Shown here piece by piece: positions 1 through 5,758 of a stretch of 6,099 nt of DNA; position 1 is the first letter of the stretch; every line of letters starts with the position of its first letter. The stretch comes from Firm-04 sp946413695. GTDB lineage: Bacteria; Bacillota; Clostridia; Oscillospirales; Ruminococcaceae. A model generated the notes under the pieces. The model was given only the letters and a program-made list of their open reading frames with translations. It was not told the DNA's origin and searched no databases. The stretch is from positions 1 to 6,099 of the forward strand of contig CAMKLV010000123.1 in NCBI GenBank assembly GCA_946413695.1, written 5' to 3'. A program made the position numbers and the translations under genes.

Positions 1-15
1 ATCGTTTTTCGGAGA

Positions 16-117
16 GGGGAGCCCTGCGATAGAGGGCTCCCCTGAGTGAATTGCAGAGCAATTCACAGGCTGCATAAGTTTTCCAACATTATGTCCCACT
101 GGGAATACGATTCCCAG
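16..117. repeat. Cluster of three perfect inverted repeats (intergenic hairpins)
   Basis: Three consecutive perfect hairpins are visible. The first pairs 16-25 with 33-42 (10 bp, 7-nt loop), the second pairs 46-54 with 58-66 (9 bp, 3-nt loop), and the third pairs 99-106 with 110-117 (8 bp, 3-nt loop). None is followed by a clear U-run on either strand, so they do not look like ordinary terminators. There is no plausible gene between the window start and 280. The block could be a REP/MITE-like intergenic element or part of a structured RNA that ends at the hairpin at 143-178. The stems are directly visible; the identity is not known. Confidence 0.6.
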
Positions 118-130
118 CCCCATGTTTATA

Positions 131-178
131 CTGAAATAGAACAAAGCCGCTCCAATCTTCGTTGACCGGAGCGGCTTT
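131..178 (-). terminator. Intrinsic terminator of the oxidoreductase operon
   Basis: An 11-bp perfect stem pairs 143-153 with 168-178 (AAAGCCGCTCC/GGAGCGGCTTT) around a 14-nt loop. Read on the minus strand it is followed by TTTGTTCTATTT, a broken U-tract. It lies about 100 bp past the stop codon of the last oxidoreductase gene. On the plus strand the stem is followed by TTTCTCTT, so it could work in both directions and would also end any plus-strand transcript coming from the hairpin cluster at 16-117. Confidence 0.75.
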
Positions 179-207
179 CTCTTATCTAAGCATAAAAATG
201 GGATTTC

Positions 208-248
208 AAAGGGACAAGTCCCTTTGGCGCAGTTTGGGCGCGCAGCCC
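208..248. repeat. Two short inverted repeats after the last gene of the operon
   Basis: Arm 208-215 (AAAGGGAC) is the exact reverse complement of 218-225 (GTCCCTTT). With a minimal loop it forms a 7-bp hairpin. Arm 236-239 (GGGC) pairs with 245-248 around GCGCA. A third small stem, CGC-GAA-GCG, is at 262-270. All lie in the 3' untranslated region of the minus-strand operon, between the stop at 281 and the terminator. They may protect the mRNA 3' end or be copies of a dispersed intergenic repeat. Neither role can be shown from one copy. Confidence 0.5.
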
Positions 249-280
249 ATTCTAAATCGTCCGCGAAGCGAACACATCTA

Positions 281-817
281 TCAGCCTGCGTAGTCTGCGC
301 CGAGCTGGAGTGCGCGCATGTTGTTGTCGATCGTATGCGCACGCTTTGCCGGTGTATTCTTCTCGAGTGCCTTGCGGACAGTCTCGAAGGAGAAGATGCC
401 GGTCTCGTGGAGCAGTTTGCCAAGCAGGACGATGTTTGCGCCCTTTGCCAGATTGTTGTCATCTGCAAGCTGGGTTGCAGGGACATAGAAGGTCTCAATA
501 TCGGTGCGGTCGGTCTTTGCATCGACCATCGAGCAGTCAACGAATGCCTTGCCGCCCGGCTTGACACTGGGCATAAATGCATCGAAGGACGGACCGTTCA
601 GGACGACAAGCAGATCCGGCTCGAGCACCTGCGGCGAACCGATCGGCTCATCGGAGATGCAGACGGAGCAGTTGCACTTACCGCCGCGCATTTCCGGACC
701 GTAGCTCGGCAGCCACGAAATTTCCTTGCCCTCAAAAAGTGCACAGTATGCGAGCAGCTTGCCGGCAAACAGAATGCCCTGTCCGCCGAAGCCTGCGAGC
801 AGAATTTCATAGGTCAT
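281..817 (-). CDS. 2-oxoacid:ferredoxin oxidoreductase, gamma subunit (VorA/KorC type)
   Basis: Encodes 178 aa, the usual size for a free-standing gamma subunit of the pyruvate/2-oxoacid:ferredoxin oxidoreductase family. In known enzymes this domain contacts the CoA substrate and completes the catalytic unit with the alpha and beta subunits in the cytoplasm. The N-terminus has the family's glycine-rich GFGGQG motif (residues 9-14). GPEMRGG follows at 40-46, and a Rossmann-like alternation continues to about residue 130. The ATG overlaps the stop of the beta-subunit gene by 4 nt (ATGA), and GGGAGG lies 9 nt upstream (827-832), so coupled translation is expected. It is the last gene of the operon; its TGA is followed at once by an in-frame TAG. 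Family and subunit are secure, but the preferred 2-oxoacid cannot be read from this subunit. Confidence 0.93.
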   Translation of the reverse strand: MTYEILLAGFGGQGILFAGKLLAYCALFEGKEISWLPSYGPEMRGGKCNCSVCISDEPIGSPQVLEPDLLVVLNGPSFDAFMPSVKPGGKAFVDCSMVDAKTDRTDIETFYVPATQLADDNNLAKGANIVLLGKLLHETGIFSFETVRKALEKNTPAKRAHTIDNNMRALQLGADYAG

Positions 818-1599
818 TTTGCGGCACCTCCCATTGCGAGCTTATCAGCATTTGCTTCCTCCATGTTGACATCCTTGTAGACGCCGAGCGGATAGTAAGG
901 AATGCACTCCTCCTGCAAACGCTTGATGGATTCCTTCGGGGTGAGACCCCAGTTGGAAGGACAGGTCGAAAGCACCTCGACGATCGAGAAGCCGTTGCCC
1001 TTCTGCTGGTTCTCAAATGCCTTGCGGATCATCTTCTTGGTCTCGCGGATGTGCGGGACAGTATCCACAGCGGTGCGGACAGCCAGTGCTGTACCGTCGA
1101 GCGTGGAGAGCATCTCACAGACATGGATCGGGTAACCTGCCTTGCGCGGATCTCTGCCGTAAGGAGAGGTTGTGGTGACCTGACCCGGCAGCGTGGTCGG
1201 CGCCATCTGACCGCCGGTCATGCCGTAGGTACCGTTGTTGACGAAGATCACGACGATGTTTTCGCCTCTGGTTGCTGCGTGGACGGTCTCAGCCGTACCG
1301 ATTGCAGCGAGGTCGCCGTCGCCCTGATAGGTAAAGACGTTCAGATCGGGTCTTGCGCGCTTGACACCGGTTGCAACGGCCGGTGCTCTGCCGTGCGGCG
1401 CCTCGATCATATCACATCCGAAATAGTTATATGCAAACACGGAGCATCCGACCGGGCAGACACCGACAGTATCGCCCTCAATGCCCATTTCATCAATGAC
1501 CTCAGCAACGAGGCGATGAATGATACCGTGCGTACAGCCTGCGCAGTAATGCAGACGCACATCACACAATGCGTGCGGTCTCTGGAATTTCACAGCCAT
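814..1599 (-). CDS. 2-oxoacid:ferredoxin oxidoreductase, beta subunit (TPP-binding)
   Basis: Encodes 261 aa, typical for the beta subunit, which binds thiamine pyrophosphate and decarboxylates the 2-oxoacid. The TPP/Mg motif is clear: GDGD at residues 93-96, followed by NN at 121-122. The conserved CAGCTHG segment (residues 19-25) and APHGRAPAVATG (67-78) are typical of KorB/VorB-partner beta subunits. Cysteines 19, 22, 48 and 52 are candidates for metal or cluster ligands, but this short form relies mainly on the separate ferredoxin subunit in the operon for its clusters. The start codon overlaps the alpha-subunit stop by one base (TAATG), and GGAGG is 9 nt upstream (1609-1613), giving tight coupling. 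The 3' end overlaps the gamma gene by 4 nt. Function at family level is certain; the substrate is inferred from the alpha subunit. Confidence 0.95.
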   Translation of the reverse strand: MAVKFQRPHALCDVRLHYCAGCTHGIIHRLVAEVIDEMGIEGDTVGVCPVGCSVFAYNYFGCDMIEAPHGRAPAVATGVKRARPDLNVFTYQGDGDLAAIGTAETVHAATRGENIVVIFVNNGTYGMTGGQMAPTTLPGQVTTTSPYGRDPRKAGYPIHVCEMLSTLDGTALAVRTAVDTVPHIRETKKMIRKAFENQQKGNGFSIVEVLSTCPSNWGLTPKESIKRLQEECIPYYPLGVYKDVNMEEANADKLAMGGAAK

Positions 1600-2660
1600 T
1601 ACTTGATACCTCCGTTCAGCTTTCTGATCTCCTCGAGAACCTCATTCGGGGAGGGGATCACACCGCCGGTTCTGCCGTAGAAGGAAACCGGAATTCTGCA
1701 GTCGAGTGCGAGCTTGACATCGTCGATCATCTGACCCATGTTCATCTCGACGGAGAGCACAGCCTTTGCCTGCTTGGTTGCATCCAGAAGCTGCTTCTTC
1801 GGGAACGGCCACAGGGTGATCGGACGGAACAGACCTGCCTTGATGCCCTCTGCTCTTGCCTTGTTGACTGCGGACTTTGCGATACGGGAGGTTGCGCCGA
1901 ATGCGGTGATGACAATATCTGCATCATCGCAGAGGTAGCTTTCGCCCTCGGATTCGTTTTCTTCGATGACAGCATAGCGCTCATAACGCTTTCTGACCTG
2001 CTCCTCGAGGTCATTTGCCTCGATGTAGAGCGAGTTGACGATGTGGTGCTCGCGCTGCATCTTGGTGCCGACTGCTGCCCAGCCGGAATTATCTGCGCCC
2101 TCTGCGGAGATCTCCGGGAACTCGACCGGCTCCATCATCTGACCGAGCAGACCGTCGGAGAGCAGCATGACCGGAACACGGTACTTCTCACCGAGATCGA
2201 ATGCGCGGACAACGAGGTTGACAACCTCCTGAACAGAGTTCGGTGCAAGGATGATCAGGCGGAAATCGCCGTGACCGAGACCCTTGGTTGCCTGCCAGTA
2301 ATCCTGCTGAGACGGCTGAATGGAACCGAGGCCCGGGCCGCCGCGCTCAACATTGACGATGAGACATGGCACATCGGAGCCTGCGATATAGGAAATACCC
2401 TCGGACTTCAGCGAAACGCCGGGCGAGGAAGAAGAAGTCATGACACGGGTGCCGGTTGCGCCTGCACCGAGAACCATATTGATCGCTGCGACCTCAGATT
2501 CTGCCTGAAGGAACACGCCGCCGCGCTTCGGCATCTGCTTGGAAAGATACTCGGAAAGCTCGGTCTGCGGGGTGATCGGGTAGCCAAAGAAGCACTTACA
2601 GCCTGCACGGATTGCGGCTTCAGCGAGTGCCTCGTTGCCTTTCATTAAAACCTTTTCCAA
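1599..2660 (-). CDS. vorB: 2-oxoacid:ferredoxin oxidoreductase, alpha subunit (VorB-like)
   Basis: About 353 aa, the pyrimidine-binding (PYR) half of the thiamine enzyme plus the C-terminal transketolase-like domain. The signature GYPITPQTE is at residues 26-34, and GRTGGVIPSPNEV lies near the C-terminus. The PITPQ form and this ending resemble subunits annotated VorB (3-methyl-2-oxobutanoate oxidoreductase) more than pyruvate enzymes. Such an enzyme would make isobutyryl-CoA and related acyl-CoAs from branched 2-oxoacids, or run in reverse to build amino acids from branched fatty acids. 2-Oxoglutarate remains possible. The start is uncertain: TTG at 2660 (MEKVLMKGNEA, with AGAAAGGA 9 nt upstream) fits relatives as remembered, while ATG at 2645 with GGAAAAGG 5 nt upstream is an alternative. 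A TTG at 2690 would overlap the ferredoxin gene. It is 19 bp downstream of the ferredoxin gene and overlaps the beta gene by 1 nt. Confidence 0.92.
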   Translation of the reverse strand: MEKVLMKGNEALAEAAIRAGCKCFFGYPITPQTELSEYLSKQMPKRGGVFLQAESEVAAINMVLGAGATGTRVMTSSSSPGVSLKSEGISYIAGSDVPCLIVNVERGGPGLGSIQPSQQDYWQATKGLGHGDFRLIILAPNSVQEVVNLVVRAFDLGEKYRVPVMLLSDGLLGQMMEPVEFPEISAEGADNSGWAAVGTKMQREHHIVNSLYIEANDLEEQVRKRYERYAVIEENESEGESYLCDDADIVITAFGATSRIAKSAVNKARAEGIKAGLFRPITLWPFPKKQLLDATKQAKAVLSVEMNMGQMIDDVKLALDCRIPVSFYGRTGGVIPSPNEVLEEIRKLNGGIK

Positions 2661-2679
2661 TGAAAACAATCCTTTCTGA

Positions 2680-2886
2680 TTAAGATTCAATTACGATGGC
2701 ACAATCCGGACACATCATCGCACACATCGCACAGCCGATGCACGCATCATCATCTGTGCAGTACGCTGTAAACACGCCCTCTTTGTTGCGCTTCTCATGC
2801 TGGATCGCAACAATCCCTTTGGGACATGCTGTTGTGCACAGCTCACAACCCTTACAGCGGTCAAAAATGACGTTCATTTTTGCCAT
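2680..2886 (-). CDS. 2[4Fe-4S] ferredoxin subunit of the 2-oxoacid oxidoreductase (KorD/VorD type)
   Basis: Encodes 68 aa with two complete [4Fe-4S] motifs: C11-C14-C17-C21-P and C49-C52-C55-C59-P. C43 and C62 are extra. It is the delta-type electron-transfer subunit that passes electrons from the TPP site to soluble ferredoxin in the cytoplasm. ATG at 2886 is chosen because it gives the usual compact subunit beginning MAKMNVIFDRCKGC. AAAGGA at 2899-2904 lies 12 nt upstream, which is long. An in-frame ATG at 2898 sits directly against that RBS and is less likely, and a longer open frame reaching 3021 would run through the promoter. It is the first gene of the operon, about 115 nt from the predicted transcription start. 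Confidence 0.92.
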   Translation of the reverse strand: MAKMNVIFDRCKGCELCTTACPKGIVAIQHEKRNKEGVFTAYCTDDDACIGCAMCAMMCPDCAIVIES

Positions 2887-3000
2887 AGGAGTTACCATTC
2901 CTTTCCATTCGTGATTACCGGAGAACCGGTGCCGCTGATCCGGAACCGCTGACTCTCTGCAGGCGATGATCCGGTCAATTGAAACGGACGCTGTCCGATA
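2887..3000 (-). promoter_or_regulatory. 5' leader of the oxidoreductase operon
   Basis: About 115 nt separate the predicted transcription start from the ferredoxin ATG, longer than an RBS needs. In transcript order it holds two small stems: CGGAC-AGC-GTCCG right at the 5' end, and ACCGG-TTCT-CCGGT about 20 nt before the RBS. I recognise no known riboswitch, T-box or leader peptide in it. A regulatory role is only inferred from the length and the stems. Confidence 0.35.
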
Positions 3001-3006
3001 ACTTAT

Positions 3007-3035
3007 ATTATAACACATCATCCGCGAAATTTCAA
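3007..3035 (-). promoter_or_regulatory. Sigma-A promoter of the oxidoreductase operon
   Basis: On the minus strand TTGAAA (3030-3035) is separated by exactly 17 bp from TATAAT (3007-3012). This is one mismatch plus a transposed base from TTGACA at -35, and a perfect -10. The sequence just upstream (3056-3064) is A/T-rich. Transcription would start near 3000. No other promoter is obvious within the operon. Confidence 0.88.
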
Positions 3036-3059
3036 GCCCTTTCGTCCGGAATTGTGAAA

Positions 3060-3200
3060 AAATTAACAGGGCGCTGCGAATAATGAGAAATTAGAAATTA
3101 GAAAGTAGAAATTAAGGTGTGCGCTGCGCGCACGATTTTGATGTGGATGCAGGTTCGAGTCGGCTCTGAGCTATGGTGTGGTGTTTTCCTTTCGGGCATG
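3060..3200. repeat. Intergenic block: AGAAATT tandem repeat and GC hairpin
   Basis: Four tandem copies of the 7-mer AGAAATT cover 3086-3113, the third being AGAAAGT. They are followed by a hairpin GTGCGC-TGC-GCGCAC at 3119-3133. The remainder to 3200 has no gene in either direction; it holds a T-arm-like stretch (GGTTCGAGTC, about 3151-3160) that does not fold as a tRNA. The block lies between the upstream side of the oxidoreductase promoter and the terminator of the CotH gene. It resembles a dispersed intergenic repeat, but only one copy is in the window. Confidence 0.5.
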
Positions 3201-3233
3201 AGAAAACCGCCTTGATTGCTCAGGGCGGTTTTC
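3200..3233 (-). terminator. Intrinsic terminator of the CotH-family gene
   Basis: A 10-bp perfect stem pairs 3202-3211 with 3224-3233 (GAAAACCGCC/GGCGGTTTTC) around a 12-nt loop. On the minus strand the descending arm ends in GGTTTTCTC, the U-run expected for a terminator. It lies 88 bp past the annotated TAG, but only 6 bp past the next in-frame stop at 3240. It could also act on plus-strand transcripts, though no plus-strand gene is present. Confidence 0.82.
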
Positions 3234-3320
3234 ATAAATTCAATCTCGTGCTGCCTGTTCCGCAGCTGCTTTCTTTCGCTGTTCGCAATAGAGCGCGCAG
3301 CTTTCTTTTGCTTCGTGCGG

Positions 3321-5114
3321 CTATATCGTCTGGTTCTTCGCCGCGCACAGCTCCTCAAGATATTCCATGATATGATCGCGGCGGGTGCTGTAAAATTCGC
3401 GCACCTCCTCCACGGATTCCTGATAAATGCGCTCCCCTGCCCTGCCGCTGTATGCACTGCCCCAGAAACGCCCGAAGGTGTCAATCGCCGGATCGTGATA
3501 AAACGCCGCCAGCGCATCAATCTCCGATTCGACACACGCCGCACTGAAATTCGTATCGGCAATCTCCGTGAACACCGCCGCAAACTGTTCACGGAAATCT
3601 GCGTTTTCCAGTGCGCCGCGCAGCAGGTCGGCAAGGAAACAGTCATGTTCAAGCAGCCGTGCAAAGGAATCGTCATCCGACAATACCTCACCGTAGATGC
3701 CGGTGCTGTAATCCGTATCGAACATCAGAAAGCGCCATCTGCCGTCTGCATACGGATTTGCGGGATCGGGCGTTTCCGCCTTCCACATCGCAGAATTGCT
3801 CTTGTCCCAGTTTGCATTTGCAATGTAGACCTCGCAGCTGATGTAATCCATGAAGCTCTGCATATCGACCGCTTCGCAGAGCTGCGCATAGGCGGCAGGA
3901 TCGGAAAAATCCGTCTCACTGATCCACTGCCGGAGCTGCTCCCATTCGGCGAAGGTCTCCTCGCTGCCCGCGTCCAGCGCCTCCTTTTTGATGATGCAGA
4001 CATTCTTCTTCGGGATGCCGCAGTGCGCCTTGATGTACGCCGCATCCATTTTCTCGGTGAGCTCATACTGCCCCCAGAATTCGCCGTTGAGGAACAGGAT
4101 GCACGGCGCCATGCCCTGCGTCAGGAAGGCACGCCCCGCCGAAAGCCGCTGATTCAGCCTGTCGCGGAATCGGGTGTACATCGCATCGTTGCCGCCGTTG
4201 CGCAGCATCACCGTGTCAAATTCCGTCACCGGCGTGCCCGCCGCTTCACTGATCACTGCACCGGAAAACAGATCGCAGTTCAGCTTCGGCAGACCGTATA
4301 CGGAGCGCGCATAGAGATTCAGGCTCTTTTGCGCATAGGAGCGCGTGGCGCCGCCGTGTACGCGGATGCCGATCTCCTGCGCGGCAAGCTGTCTGCCGTC
4401 CGCAAAGACTTCCAGAGAAGCAGGGCGTTCCCATTCTCTGCCGCTCTGCGTGTAATTTGCCGGAATGCGGTAATCCGGCAATGATGCATCATAATCGCCG
4501 CTGTTTCTCCAGTCGGTAAAGGTTTTGCCGAGGACGAAAATGCCGGTTTCTTCATCAAAGAGACTGCGCTCGTCCGCCGCAAGAGAGAGAATCTTCATAT
4601 CCTGATAATACGCGGCTTTCGCGCCGAATCCGACAAAATAGCTCTGTGAGACAACCGGACTGCGGCTGCCGTCCGCTGCAATCGCCATTGCCCGCACAAC
4701 CGTCGCCTTATCCACCGGCGATTTCGGCGGCACATAGGCAGGATACGCCCCCGCAGGCGCAAGCCCCGTATGCATGCTGACCGTATTCGGCTCCGCGGAA
4801 CGGTCTGCAATCGCAATCGGTTCGGAATAGCACGGGCTCTCAGCCGTCGGCGTGCTGCCGTCAAGCGTATAGTGAATCTCTGCGCCATCTTCTGCGAAAA
4901 GCCTCAGCATAAAATCTTCGTCATAAAATCCGCCTGCCGCCGAAAAATGCGGTGCATCTGCGGTCAGCGCCGCATCCGGCTGAACCGGTGCCGATGCGGT
5001 CTGCACGGGTTCAGGCGGAATCGCAGAGGATGATGCGTTTGTACTGCACGCCTGCATCACGCCGCCGGATGCAAGCAGAATCAGGATTGCCGCGCAAATC
5101 TGTGTGCGTTTCAT
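3321..5114 (-). CDS. CotH-kinase family lipoprotein with N-terminal chitobiase/hexosaminidase-C-like domain
   Basis: Encodes 597 aa. Residues 1-22 form a lipoprotein-like signal peptide (MKR, hydrophobic core, GGVMQA before Cys23; the box is weak because Met is at -3). A Ser/Pro/Ala-rich linker follows to about 55. Residues 56-160 contain YTLDGSTPT (82-90), typical of the CHB_HEX_C-like beta-sandwich found in cell-surface proteins. From about 170 to 590 is a CotH domain: GIRVHGGATRSYAQKS (249-264), FLNGEFWGQYELTEKMD (341-357), NWDKSN (435-440) and FDTDYS (465-470). D437/N440 and D466 are the likely catalytic and Mg-binding residues, by analogy with Bacillus CotH, a protein kinase. It is thus probably an exported, membrane-anchored kinase-like protein; its substrate is unknown. 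AAAGGAG (5122-5128) lies 7 nt before the ATG. It is a single-gene unit with its own promoter and terminator. No dockerin is seen. Confidence 0.9.
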   Translation of the reverse strand: MKRTQICAAILILLASGGVMQACSTNASSSAIPPEPVQTASAPVQPDAALTADAPHFSAAGGFYDEDFMLRLFAEDGAEIHYTLDGSTPTAESPCYSEPIAIADRSAEPNTVSMHTGLAPAGAYPAYVPPKSPVDKATVVRAMAIAADGSRSPVVSQSYFVGFGAKAAYYQDMKILSLAADERSLFDEETGIFVLGKTFTDWRNSGDYDASLPDYRIPANYTQSGREWERPASLEVFADGRQLAAQEIGIRVHGGATRSYAQKSLNLYARSVYGLPKLNCDLFSGAVISEAAGTPVTEFDTVMLRNGGNDAMYTRFRDRLNQRLSAGRAFLTQGMAPCILFLNGEFWGQYELTEKMDAAYIKAHCGIPKKNVCIIKKEALDAGSEETFAEWEQLRQWISETDFSDPAAYAQLCEAVDMQSFMDYISCEVYIANANWDKSNSAMWKAETPDPANPYADGRWRFLMFDTDYSTGIYGEVLSDDDSFARLLEHDCFLADLLRGALENADFREQFAAVFTEIADTNFSAACVESEIDALAAFYHDPAIDTFGRFWGSAYSGRAGERIYQESVEEVREFYSTRRDHIMEYLEELCAAKNQTI

Positions 5115-5121
5115 ATAGATG

Positions 5122-5128
5122 CTCCTTT
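5122..5128 (-). promoter_or_regulatory. Ribosome binding site of the CotH-family gene
   Basis: AAAGGAG on the minus strand, 7 nt upstream of ATG 5114. It fixes the start directly before the lipoprotein signal sequence. Confidence 0.85.
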
Positions 5129-5162
5129 GCTGTATCGGTTACATTGTCCTGCGCTTTCCTCT

Positions 5163-5191
5163 ATTATATCAGAACCGGCGGCAAATAGCAA
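5163..5191 (-). promoter_or_regulatory. Sigma-A promoter of the CotH-family gene
   Basis: A perfect TATAAT (-10, 5163-5168) follows TTGCTA (-35, 5186-5191, four of six consensus bases) at exactly 17 bp on the minus strand. Transcription would start near 5156, giving a leader of about 40 nt that is mostly RBS context. This supports a single-gene transcript. Confidence 0.78.
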
Positions 5192-5202
5192 GCCGCAGAC
5201 AA

Positions 5203-5228
5203 AGGGCTCCGCCCGAAAGCGCAGCCCT
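5203..5228. repeat. GC-rich inverted repeat upstream of the CotH-family promoter
   Basis: AGGGCT (5203-5208) pairs with AGCCCT (5223-5228) around a 14-nt GC-rich loop. No U-run follows on the minus strand, so terminator activity is doubtful. It may be a small relative of the AGGGCTCCCC hairpin at 16-42, with which it shares the AGGGCTCC core. The rest of 5229-5310 shows nothing I can identify. Confidence 0.4.
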
Positions 5229-5310
5229 CTGCCGCAGGATGCTGTTACCGCATCTTGGAGACGGCGATCATTTTTGCTGATGTGAGCGGGACGGTACAGC
5301 GCCTTATCTT

Positions 5311-5421
5311 TTACAGCTCGGCGGCGTAGTCCGCATTCTCCCGCAATATGCTGTTGGAATGGCTCGTCCGCCAATGGGGAATACCGTGCGCCTTGCACCG
5401 GATTTTGCCTGTGAATGCGCA
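5311..5421 (-). pseudogene. Coding-like remnant abutting the CRISPR trailer
   Basis: About 36 codons stay open on the minus strand from the degenerate CRISPR repeat down to a TAA at 5311-5313. The predicted stretch begins CAFTGKIRCKAHGIPHW and ends ILRENADYAAEL. Codon third positions are mostly G or C, as in the neighbouring genes. There is no convincing start codon or RBS, and extending the frame upstream only reads repeat and spacer sequence. The FTGKIRC piece faintly recalls the zinc-ribbon region of large serine recombinases, but the later cysteines are absent, so I do not assign a family. It could equally be a chance open frame. Confidence 0.25.
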
Positions 5422-5454
5422 TTTATCCTTGACCGGGCGCCCGCGGGGCGCGAC
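5422..5454 (-). repeat. Degenerate terminal CRISPR repeat
   Basis: It aligns to the 33-bp repeat with 21 of 33 positions identical. The 13 bases at 5442-5454 (CGCGGGGCGCGAC) match exactly, while the other half has decayed. The gap to the first intact repeat is 35 bp, a normal spacer length, which places it in phase with the array. Repeat decay typically marks the trailer end, so the leader should be on the far right. Confidence 0.82.
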
Positions 5455-5723
5455 AACCGCCGCCCGTACCCTTGCCGTCGCCAATGTCAATTTCAACTCA
5501 CACGCCCCTCGCGGGGCGCGACTAAAGATTGCGCCGATAATGCTCATAATCATATCATTTCAACTCACACGCCCCTCGCGGGGCGCGACCCTGTCCGAGC
5601 TTGCAGACGTGCAGATCATGTGCATTTCAACTCACACGCCCCTCGCGGGGCGCGACTTTGCCCGGAGATGTCTGCTGCTCGGAGCTGTCAATTTCAACTC
5701 ACACGCCCCTCGCGGGGCGCGAC

Positions 5724-5758
5724 CCTGTCCCCCGCACCCGCGGGGTCGGGGGGCAGGC
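5724..5758. other. Self-complementary CRISPR spacer
   Basis: This 35-bp spacer is an almost complete inverted repeat. Left arm 5724-5739 starts CCTGTCCCCC and right arm 5743-5757 ends GGGGGGCAGG. They pair at 15 positions (one is G-U on the plus strand, A-C mismatched in the minus-strand crRNA) with one bulged C and a 3-nt loop. No other spacer in the array folds like this by eye. Confidence 0.8.

Noticed and set aside
213..278. Small minus-strand frame starting ATGTGT just after the gamma-subunit stop
   Set aside because: It is only about 23 codons made of the hairpin repeats at 208-270, without an RBS.
1569..2648. Long plus-strand open frame (359 codons) opposite the alpha subunit, and similar ones opposite the beta and gamma subunits and the CotH gene
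   Set aside because: They are antisense shadows of GC-rich genes with clear family motifs on the minus strand. The predicted proteins are rich in Cys, Arg and His and match no family I know.
3140..3175. tRNA-like T-arm sequence GGTTCGAGTC
   Set aside because: The flanking bases do not form the 5-bp T stem, and no acceptor, D or anticodon arms can be built around it on either strand.
3098..3691. Minus-strand open frame of 197 codons overlapping the 3' end of the CotH gene
   Set aside because: It is Arg- and Ala-rich, has no RBS, overlaps a well-supported gene in another frame and runs through the terminator.
5590..5730. Two spacers both beginning CCTGTCC (5590 and 5724)
   Set aside because: Only seven bases are shared and the rest differ, so this is coincidence rather than a duplicated spacer.
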